Of a stretch of 64,000 nt of DNA, positions 39,521-50,939 are shown piece by piece. Every line of letters begins with the position of its first letter. The first letter of the stretch is position 1. A model generated the notes under the pieces. That model made no database searches. It was not told the DNA's origin and worked only from the letters and a program-made list of their open reading frames with translations. Source of the stretch: Cherax quadricarinatus (taxonomy: Eukaryota > Arthropoda > Malacostraca > Decapoda > Parastacidae); contig NC_091293.1 in the NCBI RefSeq assembly GCF_038502225.1, positions 10,362,410-10,426,409 on the forward strand. The letters are read 5' to 3'. A program made the translations under genes and the position numbers.

Positions 39521-42500
39521 CTTCCTGTGTCTTGCAGGGGTGTGGCTATGTGTCTTGCAGGGTGTGGCTATGTGTCTTGCAGGGGTGTGGCTATGTGTCT
39601 TGCAGGGTGTGGCTATGTGTCTTGCAGGGGTGTGGCTATGTGTCTTGCAGGGTGTGGCTATGTGTCTTGCAGGGGTGTGGCTATGTGTCTTGCAGGGTGT
39701 GGGTATGTGTCTTGCAGGGGTGTGGCTATGTGTCTTGCAGGGTGTATGGCTTGCAGGGTGTGTCTTGCAGGGGTGTGGCTATGTGTCTTGCAGGGTGTGG
39801 CTATGTGTCTTGCAGGGGTGTGGCTATGTGTCTTGCAGGGTGTGGCTATGTGTCTTGCAGGGTGTGGCTATGTGTCTTGCAGGGTGTGGCTATGTGTCTT
39901 GCAGGGTGTGGCTATGTGTCTTGCAGGGTGTGGCTATGTGTCTTGCAGGGTGTGGCTGTGTCTTGCAGGGTGTGGCTATGTGTCTTGCAGGGTGTGGCTA
40001 TGTGTCTTGCAGGGTGTGGCTATGTGTCTTGCAGGGTGTGACTATGTGTCTTCCAGGGGTGTGGCTATGTGTCTTGCAGGGGTGTGGCTATGTGTCTTGC
40101 AGTGTGTGGCTATGTGTCTTGCAGGGTGTGGCTTGCAGGGTGTGGCTATGTCTTGCAGGGTGTGGCTATGTGTCTTGCGGGTGTGGCTATGTGTCTTGCA
40201 GGGTGTGGCTATGTGTCTTGCAGGGTGTGGCTATGTGTCTTGCAGGGTGTGGCTATGTGTCTTGCAGGGTGTGGCTATGTGTCTTGCAGGGTGTGGCTAT
40301 GTGTCTTGCAGGGTGTGGCTATGTGTCTTGCAGGGAGTGGCTATGTGTCTTGCAGGGTGTGGCTGTGTGCTTGCAGGGGTGTGGCTATGTGTCTTGCAGG
40401 GTGTGGCTATGTGTCTTGCAGGGTGTGGCTATGTGTCTTGCAGGGGTGGCTGTAGCTATGTGTCTTGCAGGGTGTGGCTATGTGTCTTGCAGGGGTGTGG
40501 CTATGTGTCTTGCAGGGTGTGGCTATGTGTCTTGCAGGGTTGTGGCTATGTGTCTTGCAGGGAGTGGCTATGTGTCTTGCAGTGTGTGGCTATGTGTCTT
40601 GAAGGGTTGTGACTATGTGTCTTGCAGGGGTGTGGCTATGTGTCTTGCAGGGTATGGCTATGTGTCTTGCAGGGTGTAGCTATGTGTCTTGCAGGGTGTG
40701 GCTATGTGTCTTGCAGGGGTGTGGCTATGTGTCTTGCAGGGTGTGGCTATGTGTCTTGCAGGGGTGTGGTTATGTGTCTTGCAGGGTGTGGCTATGTGTC
40801 TTGCAGGGGTGTGGCTACGTGTCTTGCAGGGTGTGGCTATGTGTCTTGCAGGGTGTGGCTATGTGTCTTGCAGGGTGTGGCTATGTGTCTTGCAGGGTGT
40901 GGCTATGTGTCTTGCAGGGTGTGGCTATGTGTCTTGCAGGGTGTGGCTATGTGTCTTGCAGGGTGTGGCTATGTGTCTTGCAGGGTGTGGCTATGTGTCT
41001 TGCAGGGTGTGGCTATGTGTCTTGCAGGGTGTGGCTATGTGTCTTGCAGGGTGTGGCTATGTGTCTTGCAGGGGTGTGGCTATGTGTCTTGCAGGGTGTG
41101 GCTATGTGTCTTGCAGGGTGTGGCTATGTGTCTTGCAGGGTGTGGCTATGTGTCTTGCAGGGTGTGGCTATGTGTCTTGCAGGGTGTGGCTATGTGTCTT
41201 GCAGGGTGTGGCTATGTGTCTTGCAGGGTGTGGCTATGTGTCTTGCAGGGTGTGGCTATGTGTCTTGCAGGGGTGTGGCTATGTGTCTTGCAGGGGTGTG
41301 GCTATGTGTCTTGCAGGGTGTGGCTATGTGTCTTGCAGGGTGTGGCTATGTGTCTTGCAGGGTGTGGCTATGTGTCTTGCAGGGGTGTGGCTATGTGTCT
41401 TGCAGGGGTGTGGCTATGTGTCTTGCAGGGGTGTGGCTATGTGTCTTGCAGGGGTGTGGCTATGTGTCTTGCAGGGTGTGGCTGTGTCTTGCAGGGTGTG
41501 GCTGTGTCTTGCAGGGTGTGGCTGTGTCTTGCAGGTGTGGCTGTGTCTTGCAGGGTGTGGCTGTGTCTTGCAGGGTGTGGCTGTGTCTTGCAGGGTGTGG
41601 CTGTGTCTTGCAGGGTGTGGCTGTGTCTTGCAGGGTGTGGCTGTGTCTTGCAGGTGTGGCTGTGTCTTGCAGGGTGTGGCTGTGTCTTGCAGGGTGTGGC
41701 TGTGTCTTGCAGGGTGTGGCTGTGTCTTGCAGGGTGTGTCGTGCAGGGTGTGGCTGTGTCTTGCAGGGTGTGGCTGTGTCTTGCAGGGTGTGGCTGTGTC
41801 TTGCAGGGTGTGGCTGTGTCTTGCAGGGTGTGGCTGTGTCTTGCAGGGTGTGGCTGTGTCTTGCAGGGTGTGGCTGTGTCTTGCAGGGTGTGGCTGTGTC
41901 TTGCAGGGTGTGGCTATGTGTCTTGCAGGGTGTGGCTATGTGTCTTGCAGGGTGTGGCTATGTGTCTTGCAGGGTGTGGCTATGTGTCTTGCAGGGTGTG
42001 GCTGTGTCTTGCAGGGTGTGGCTATGTGTCTTGCAGGGTGTGGCTGTGTCTTGCAGGGTGTGGCTATGTCTTGCAGGGTGTGGCTGTGTCTTGCAGGGTG
42101 TGGCTATGTGTCTTGCAGGGTGTGGCTATGTGTCTTGCAGGGTGTGGCTATGTCTTGCAGGGTGTGGCTATGTGTCTTGCAGGGTGTGGCTATGTCTTGC
42201 AGGGTGTGTATGTGTGGCTCTTGCAGGGTGTGGCTATGTGTCTTGCAGGGTGTGGCTATGTGTCTTGCAGGGTGTGGCCATGTGTCTTGCAGGGTGTGGC
42301 TATGTGTCTTGCAGGGTGTGGCTATGTGTCTTGCAGGGTGTGGCTATGTGTCTTGCAGGGTGTGGCTATGTCTTGCAGGGTGTGGCTATGTGTCTTGCAG
42401 GGTGTGGCTATGTCTTGCAGGGTGTGGCTATGTGTCTTGCAGGGTGTGGCTATGTCTTGCAGGGTGTGGCTATGTGTCTTGCAGGGTGTGGCTATGTCTT

Positions 42501-45500
42501 GCAGGGTGTGGCTATGTGTCTTGCAGGGTGTGGCTATGTGTCTTGCAGGGTGTGGCTATGTGTCTTGCAGGGTGTGGCTATGTGTCTTGCAGGGTGTGGC
42601 TATGTGTCTTGCAGGGTGTGGCTATGTGTCTTGCAGGGGTGTGGCTATGTGTCTTGCAGGGGTGTGGCTATGTGTCTTGCAGGGGTGTGGCTATGTGTCT
42701 TGCAGGGTGTGGCTATGTGTCTTGCAGGGTGTGGCTATGTGTCTTGCAGGGTGTGGCTATGTGTCTTGCAGAGTGTGGCTATGTGTCTTGCAGGGTGTGG
42801 CTATGTGTCTTGCAGGGTGTGGCTATGTGTCTTGCAGGGTGTGGCTATGTGTCTTGCAGGGTGTGGCTATGTGTCCTGCAGGGTGTGGCTATGTGTCTTG
42901 CAGGGTGTGGCTATGTGTCTTGCAGGGTGTGGCTATGTGTCTTGCAGGGTGTGGCTATGTGTCTTGCAGGGGTGTGGCTATGTGTCTTGCAGGGGTGTGG
43001 CTATGTGTCTTGCAGGGGTGTGGCTGTGTCTTGCAGGGTGTGGCTATGTGTCTTGCAGGGGGGTGGCTGTGTCTTGCAGGGGTGTGGCTATGTGTCTTGC
43101 AGGGGTGTGGCTATGTGTCTTGCAGGGGTGTGGCTGTGTCTTGCAGGGGTGTGGCTATGTGTCTTGCAGGGGTGTGGCTGTGTCTTGCAGGGGTGTGGCT
43201 ATGTGTCTTGCAGGGGTGTGGCTATGTGTCTTGCAGGGGTGTGGCTGTGTCTTGCAGGGGTGTGGCTATGTGTCTTGCAGGGTGTGGCTGTGTCTTGCAG
43301 GGTGTGGCTATGTGTCTTGCAGGGTGTGGCTATGTGTCTTGCAGGGTGTGGCTATGTGTCTTGCAGGGGTGTGGCTATGTGTCTTGCAGGGTGTGGCTAT
43401 GTGTCTTGCAGGGTGTGGCTATGTGTCTTGCAGGGGTGTGGCTATGTGTCTTGCAGGGTGTGGCTATGTGTCTTGCAGGGTGTGGCTATGTGTCTTGCAG
43501 GGGTGTGGCTATGTGTCTTGCAGAGTGTGGCAATGTGTCTTGCAGGGTGTGGCTATGTGTCTTGCAGGGTGTGGCTATGTGTCTTGCAGGGTGTGGCTAT
43601 GTGTCTTGCAGGGTGTGGCTATGTGTCTTGCAGGGTGTGGCTATGTGTCTTGCAGGGTGTGGCTATGTGTCTTGCAGGGTGTGGCTATGTGTCTTGCAGG
43701 GGTGTGGCTATGTGTCTTGCAGGGTGTGGCTATGTGTCTTGCAGGGGTGTGGCTGTGTCTTGCAGGTGTGTGGCTATGTGTCTTGCAGGGAGTTGCTGTG
43801 TCTTGCAGGGGTGTGGCTATGTGTCTTGCAGGGGTGTGGTTATGAGTCTTGCAGGGTGTGGCTGTGTCTTGCAGGGGTGTGGCTATGTGTCTTGCAGGGT
43901 GTGGCTATGTGTCTTGCAGGGTGTGGCTATGTGTCTTGCAGGGGTGTGGCTATGTGTCTTGCAGGGTGTGGCTATGTGTCTTGCAGGGTGTGGCTATGTG
44001 TCTTGCAGGGTGTGGCTATGTGTCTTGCAGGGTGTGGCTATGTGTCTTGCAGGGTGTGGCTATGTGTCTTGCAGGGTGTGGCTATGTGTCTTGCAGGGTG
44101 TGGCTATGTGTCTTGCAGGGGTGTGGCTATGTGTCTTGCAGGGTGTGGCTATGTGTCTTGCATGGTGTGGCTATGTGTCTTGCAGGGCTGTGGCTATGTG
44201 TCTTGATGGGTGTGGCTATGTGTCTTGCAGGGTGTGGCTCTGTGTCTTGCAGGGTGTGGCTATGTGTCTTGCAGGGTGTGGCTATGTGTCTTGCAGGGTG
44301 TGGCTATGTGTCTTGCAGGGTGTGGCTATGTGTCTTGCAGGGTGTGGCTAGGGGTGTGTCTTGCAGGGGTGTGGCTGTGTCTTGCAGGGTGTGGCTATGT
44401 GTCTTGCAGGGTGTGGCTATGTGTCTTGCAGGGTGTGGCTGTGTCTTGCAGGGGTGTGGCTGTGTCTTGCAGGGTGTGGCTGTGTCTTGCAGGGTGTGGC
44501 TATGTGTCTTGCAGGGTGTGGCTATGTGTCTTGCAGGGTGTGGCTATGTGTCTTGCAGGGTGTGGCTATGTGTCTTGCAGGGTGTGGCTGTGTCTTGCAG
44601 GGTGTGGCTATGTGTCTTGCAGGGTGTGGCTGTGTCTTGCAGGGGTGTGGCTATGTGTCTTGCAGGGTGTGGCTATGTGTCTTGCAGGGTGTGGCTATGT
44701 GTCTTGCAGGGTGTGGCTATGTGTCTTGCAGGGTGTGGCTGTGTCTTGCAGGGTGTGGCTATGTGTCTTGCAGGGTGTGGCTATGTGCAGGGTCTGGCAG
44801 GGTGTGTGTGTCTTGCAGGGTGTGACTGTGTCTTGCAGGGTGTGGCTATGTGTCTTGCAGGGTGTGGCTATGTGTCTTGCAGGGTGTGTGCTTGCAGGGT
44901 GTGTCTTGCAGGGTGTGGCTGTGTCTTGCAGGGTGTGTCTTGCAGGGTGTGGCTGTGTCTTGCAGGGTGTGGCTGTGTCTTGCAGGGTGTGGCTGTGTCT
45001 TGCAGGGTGTGGCTGTGTCTTGCAGGGTGTGGCTGTGTCTTGCAGGGCAGGGTGTGGCTGTGTCTTGCAGGGTGTGGCTGTGTCTTGCAGGGTGTGGCTG
45101 TGTCTTGCAGGGTGTGGCTGTGTCTTGCAGGGTGTGGCTGTGTCTTGCAGGGTGTGGCTGTGTCTTGCAGGGTGTGGCTGTGTCTTGCAGGGTGTGGCTG
45201 TGTCTTGCAGGGTGTGGCTGTGTCTTGCAGGGTGTGGCTGTGTCTTGCAGGGTGTGGCTGTGTCTTGCAGGGTGTGGCTGTGTCTTGCAGGGTGTGGCTG
45301 TGTCTTGCAGGGTGTGGCTGTGTCTTGCAGGGTGTGGCTGTGTCTTGCAGGGTGTGGCTGTGTCTTGCAGGGTGTGGCTGTGTGTGTCTTGCAGGGTGTG
45401 CATGTGTCTTGCAGGGTGTGTCTTGCAGGGTGTGGCTGTGTCTTGCAGGGTGTGGCTGTGTCTTGCAGGGTGTGGCTGTGTCTTGCAGGGTGTGGCTGTG

Positions 45501-47660
45501 TCTTGCAGGGTGTGGCTGTGTCTTGCAGGGTGTGGCTGTGTCTTGCAGGGTGTGGCTGTGTCTTGCAGGGTGTGGCTGTGTCTTGCAGGGTGTGGCTGTG
45601 TCTTGCAGGGTGTGGCTGTGTCTTGCAGGGGTGTGGCTGTGTCTTGCAGGGGTGTGGCTGTGTCTTGTAAGGTGTGGCTGTGTCTGGCAGGGTGTGGCTG
45701 TGTCTTGTAGGGTGTGGCTGTGTCTTGCAGTTTGTGACTGTGTCTTGCAGGGTGTGGCTGTGTCTTGCAGGGTGTGGCTGTGTCTTGCAGGGTGTGGCTG
45801 TGTCTTGCAGGGTGTGGCTGTGTCTTGCAGGGTGTGGCTGTGTCTTGCAGGGTGTGGCTGTGTCTTGCAGGGTGTGGCTGTGTCTTGCAGGGTGTGGCTG
45901 TGTCTTGCAGGGTGTGGCTGTGTCTTGCAGGGTGTGTGCTTGCAGGGTGTGTCTTGCAGGGTGTGGCTGTGTCTTGCAGTGTGTGACTGCTGTGTCTTGC
46001 AGGGTGTGGCTATGTCTCTTGCAGGGTGTGGCTGTGTCTTGCAGGGTGTGGCTGTGTCTTGCAGGGTGTGGCTGTGTCTTGCAGGGTGTGGCTGTGTCTT
46101 GCAGGGTGTGGCTGTGTCTTGCAGGGTGTGGCTGTGTCTTGCAGGGTGTGGCTGTGTCTTGCAGGGTGTGACTGTGTCTTGCAGGGTGTGGCTGTGTCTT
46201 GCAGGGTGTGACTGTGTCTTGCAGGGTGTGGCTGTGTCTTGCAGGGTGTGGCTGTGTCTTGCAGGGTGTGGCTGTGTCTTGCAGGGTGTGGCTGTGTCTT
46301 GCAGGGTGTGACTGTGTCTTGCAGGGTGTGGCTGTGTCTTGCAGGGTGTGTCTTGCAGGGTGTGGCTGTGTCTTGCAGGGTGTGGCTGTGTCTTGCAGGG
46401 TGTGGCTGTGTCTTGCAGGGTGTGGCTGTGTCTTGCAGGGTGTGGCTGTGTCTTGCAGGGTGTGACTGTGTCTTGCAGGGTGTGGCTGTGTCTTGCAGGG
46501 TGTGACTGTGTCTTGCAGGGTGTGACTGTGTCTTGCAGGGTGTGACTGTGTCTTGCAGGGTGTGACTGTGTCTTGCAGGGTGTGACTGTGTCTTGCAGGG
46601 TGTGGCTGTGTCTTGCAGGGTGTGACTGTGTCTTGCAGGGTGTGACTGTGTCTTGCAGGGTGTGGCTGTGTCTTGCAGGGTGTGGCTGTGTCTTGCAGGG
46701 TGTGGCTGTGTCTTGCAGGGTGTGGCTGTGTCTTGCAGGGTGTGACTGTGTCTTGCAGGGTGTGGCTGTGTCTTGCAGGGTGTGGCTGTGTCTTGCAGGG
46801 TGTGGCTGTGTCTTGCAGGGTGTGACTGTGTCTTGCAGGGTGTGGCTGTGTCTTGCAGGGTGTGACTGTGTCTTGCAGGGTGTGGCTGTGTCTTGCAGGG
46901 TGTGACTGTGTCTTGCAGGGTGTGGCTGTGTCTTGCAGGGTGTGACTGTGTCTTGCAGGGTGTGGCTGTGTCTTGCAGGGTGTGGGGTCTTGCAGGGTGT
47001 GGCTGTGTCTTGCAAGGTGTGGCTGTGTGTCTTGCAGGGTGTGGCTGTGTCTTGCAGGGTGTGGCTGTGTCTTGCAGGGTGTGGCTGTGTCTTGCAGGGT
47101 GTGGCTGTGTCTTGCAGGGTGTGGCTGTGTCTTGCAGGGTGTGGCTGTGTCTTGCAGGGTGTGGCTGTGTCTTGCAGGGTGTGGCTGTGTCTTGCAGGGT
47201 GTGGCTGTGTCTTGCAGGGTGTGACTGTGTCTTGCAGGGTGTGGCTGTGTCTTGCAGGGTGTGGCTGTGTCTTGCAGGGTGTGGCTGTGTCTTGCAGGGT
47301 GTGGCTGTGTCTTGCAGGGTGTGGCTGTGTCTTGCAGGGTGTGGCTGTGTCTTGCAGGGTGTGACTGTGTCTTGCAGGGTGTGGCTGTGTCTTGCAGGGT
47401 GTGGCTGTGTCTTGCAGGGTGTGACTGTGTCTTGCAGGGTGTGGCTGTGTCTTGCAGGGTGTGGCTGTGTCTTGCAGGGTGTGGCTGTGTCTTGCAGGGT
47501 GTGGCTGTGTCTTGCAGGGTGTGGCTGTGTCTTGCAGGGTGTGGCTGTGTCTTGCAGGGTGTGGCTGTGTCTTGCAGGGTGTGGCTGTGTCTTGCAGGGT
47601 GTGGCTGTGTCTTGCAGGGTGTGGCTGTGTCTTGCAGGGTGTGGCTGTGTATGAAGCGTG
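39521..47660. repeat. 8.1-kb minisatellite, 20/22-bp units
   Basis: Two main unit lengths share GTGTGGCT and GTCTTGCAGG: 22 bp (with TATGT) and 20 bp (GTGTGGCTGTGTCTTGCAGG); a 23-bp form has an extra G. Units are segregated: mostly 22/23 bp at 39531-41470, 20 bp at 41471-41905, mostly 22 bp at 41906-44770, 20 bp at 44890-47650. A GACTGTG variant is concentrated at 46165-47420. Units lack stops in several frames on both strands, producing readings of up to 1220 codons that are not genes. Confidence 0.98.
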
Positions 47661-47685
47661 TTTAAGAAAGCTTCTGTATTAAGAT

Positions 47686-49329
47686 ATGTTGATTTATGTT
47701 TTTTTTTTTTTTTGGATTTTATTGGATTTAAGAAGCAAACGACATCCCCCACCCATCTATTTGCAGGGTGAAATCATTAGCTACGTTAAAACTTACAGAT
47801 ATCTTGGTGTAGATGTACCCTTTAACAAATCCACTATACCACAACTAAACAAGAAATGTAAAGCTAGGCTAAATGCTCTCAAAGCTGTTGCTGGCTACAA
47901 TCCCAACTATGGTGCTAATGTGAGAATCGTGAGAATGATGTACATAGCCTATGTTAGGTCCTTAATTGATTATGCTGCTCCCATGTTGATATTAGCTAGA
48001 GAAAGTTCTCTCCGACCCTTGGAGTTAATGCAAAATGAAGCTCTCAGGATTATTCTTGGCTGTCCCAGATCTACAAAAGTTCTTAACATGAGGAAGGAGC
48101 TTGGTATTTCTAGTATCAGTGATAGGATTGTTGAAATTAACACTGTACTCGGTATTAGAATGTTGAGAAACGAACCAGACACTGTCACAGTGAATCTTAC
48201 CAAGTGTCTAGAGGTAAATACACACAGATCTAAATGGATTGTGAAAACGTGCAATTGCATTAAGTTTTATAACCTGCATGAACTGTATCACTGTAGGCAA
48301 CAAAAGCATTTCACCCCTCCATGGAAGATGTGTTCATTTAATATCACATACCTACAAGTCCCTCCCAAGAAGTTCATTGCTAGTAATCCCTTCCTTAAAT
48401 CTCTTGTTTGAGCAACTGCTCAAGAAGAAATTTTTCGCCTAGCTGGTAGTAATAAGTTATCACAAGTTATATACACTGATGGATCTAAACAGGAGTCTTC
48501 TGGCAGGGCTGCATCTGCTCTTGTTGCCACCTCCCTAGTTAAGAACGATAATAAATTTGTTGAGTTAGGCATAAGAATTAACAACTGGGCGTCTACACTG
48601 CAAACTGAATTGTTTGCAATCCTAATGGCGCTAAAGCTAACCTATGACACTGAGCTTGATTCTATCATCATTACTGATTCTATGTCATCATTGAAGGCTC
48701 TTGGCTCATATAATGACTCCAACAACATGTTCATTGGGGAAGCCAGGTATAGATACTCAAAAATTAGGGACAAAGGAATTAATGTACAATTGCTATGGAT
48801 CCCATCACACATTGGATTACTCCTTCATGATAAAGTTGATATGTTAGCCAAGAAGAGTATCCAGAAGGAGAACGTAGAATATAACTTTGGTATAACTGTG
48901 TCTAGCATTAGGAATAATATTAGGAGAGAAGTAAATAATGAAGATGATTGTTAAAGGAATGCAGTTAGAAGCCTGAGTAGATCTATAAGCCACTATGATA
49001 ACATGAACGTAGGTAAGTATGTTTATGGAGCAACTTGCAATGTGAACAGACTGACTGATGTTGTAGTGGCCAGGCTTAGGCTTGGTTACAAGTACTTCTG
49101 GCAGTTTGGGAGACACACAGATGATGATCAAACTAAATGTAAATTATGTGATCAGGCATATGGTCACTCTCTTGAACACTATGTGCTTAATTGTCCACTT
49201 ATTGAGGAATACAGAGACAGACAGTATAATAACCTATGTGACATGTCAAGATATCTTACTGATGAAAATAAGATACCAGATATACTAAGCAAATTTCCTA
49301 AATTTGATTGTAACATAAGTGAACTATAG
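47686..49329 (+). pseudogene. RNase H LINE ORF2: RT tail, RNase H, Cys/His region
   Basis: One continuous frame with only two nonsense codons: TGA at 48409 (the other copy has Lys there) and TAA at 48952. It contains KTYRYLGVDVPF and LIDYAAPMLI (RT tail), IYTDGSK, TELFAILMAL, IITDSMSSL and HDKVDMLAK (RNase H acidic residues), and CKLCDQAYGHSLEHYVLNCP. It is close to the copy at 30648-32255 but not interrupted by a SINE. The upstream RT core and EN are absent. Confidence 0.88.
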
Positions 49330-49482
49330 ATATGTAGATATAAATCCATATGTATTCCTGTTAACCCTTTGGGGCCTAGTTCCTGGGCCTTTGTGTATCC
49401 ATATGCTCTCGCGCTACCGTCCACAGGATGGATATGGGGTGCACAATAAACTAGCCACTTCGGTGGCAAAATCTAAATCTTA
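47699..49482 (+). mobile_element. LINE with RNase H domain, 5' truncated, second copy
   Basis: It begins after a run of 15 T (47699-47713) and ends after the GCCAC-TTCG-GTGGC hairpin (49454-49467) and CAAAATCTAAATCT, the same 3' end as the minus copy at 30483. It lies in DNA that resembles Tx1-type LINE 3' UTR. Confidence 0.88.
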
Positions 49483-49489
49483 ATTTTTA

Positions 49490-49970
49490 TACATTATTAT
49501 TAATACTTAGTACTTCAATGAAGTGATGGTATGTTTACATAGATTATTTTATTATGCTGTATTGTTATGTAGGGGTTTAATTACGCTTTTGTAGAGGTAT
49601 GTTGTGTCTGTGTATACCGTTGTATTCATTGTGGTTTTTGTACGTATGTTATACATGTGTTTATGCATTTGTATTTCCTGGGTTATGCAGGAATGTGGTT
49701 ATGTATGAAGTGTGTTTTAGAATGTTTATATTTTCAACCATGTTAGTTAATGTTATTTTATAGTCTTGGTTATGATGGTGACGGCAGATACAGCTGTTGG
49801 GGGTAGGGGGGAGGGGGGGGTTGTAGTGTGTGCTGTATTCTTATAGTAACTATTTACACAGGGATGTTGTGTACGGGTTGTTATAATGTTTCATTTCTAG
49901 TTTTCCATGAGCATCTGTTTTATGTCTGCATGTTAAACTATATGCTTCCTGGTGTTGCGATTTACGTTAT
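49490..49970 (+). other. LINE 3' UTR-like DNA with a G-rich tract
   Basis: No gene. 49673-49730 is the single-copy counterpart of both edges of the 39521-47660 minisatellite. Runs of 5, 6 and 8 G occur at 49799-49820. Confidence 0.5.
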
Positions 49971-49977
49971 GTTTTGT

Positions 49978-50500
49978 TTTCATTTATATATTGTTATTAT
50001 GGGTTTGAACCACTGTAATGTAACATTTATATATTGTTATTATGGGTTTATACCACTGTAATGTAACATTTATATATTGTTATTATGGGTTTATACCACT
50101 GTAATGTAACATTTATATATTGTTATTATGGGTTTGAACCACTGTAATGTAACATTTATATATTGTTATTATGAGTTTATACCACTGTAATGTAACATTT
50201 ATATATTGTTATTATGTGTTTGAACCACTGTAATGTAACATTTATATATTGTTATTATGGGTTTATACCACTGTAATGTAACATTTATATATTGTTATTA
50301 TGGGTTTGAACCACTGTAATGTAACATTTATATATTGTTATTATGGGTTTGAACCACTGTAATGTAACATTTATATATTGTTATTATGGGTTTATACCAC
50401 TGTAATGTAACATTTATATATTGTTATTATGGGTTTGTACCACTGTAATGTAACATTTATATATTGTTATTATGGGTTTGTACCACTGTAATGTAACATT
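49978..50500. repeat. 43-bp minisatellite, about 12 units
   Basis: Unit of 43 bp with CATTTATATATTGTTATTAT and CCACTGTAATGTAA. A variable codon-like spot alternates GAACC, ATACC and GTACC. Confidence 0.95.
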
Positions 50501-50939
50501 GTGTATTGATGTTTTATATTATTATTTTGTCATAATGTTTTAAGTATTACAAAATATGTTTGTAAACATATATGCTATAGGTCTAGCTATGTGATTATAT
50601 AATATCTATTATGGTGGAGGAGATAGTGCTATATGATTTATAATAGCATATCTTTTAGTGCATTTTTGTAGTAGGATGACATATGTGGGCTACACAGCTC
50701 TTACCTGATTTTTAGTTATGCATGATAAACATCCTAGGTGACTCCAAGTGTATATAGCGACTGGTGGAATGTTGCGCAATTCATATGGTGTACCGTGCTT
50801 ATGAATTCTCATTTGGATACCTGTTTGTTAAGGGATGGTGGTTTTCTATATATTTATTTTTTATGTTGTAATATTACGTTTTAAATATAAAAAAAAATTA
50901 TCTAAGAAAAAAGCTTTTGGCATTGTACACCACTTCTAG
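50501..50939. other. AT-rich stretch without genes
   Basis: No open frame of note. It contains an A run (about 50890-50899) that could be a LINE poly(A) end before the next array. Confidence 0.4.

Noticed and set aside
39464..47752. Open frames of up to 1220 codons encoding WLCVLQGVAMCLAG-type or HTLQDTATPCKT-type repeats
   Set aside because: All are the 20/22-bp minisatellite read in several frames and on both strands at once; no start context, domain or codon bias supports translation.
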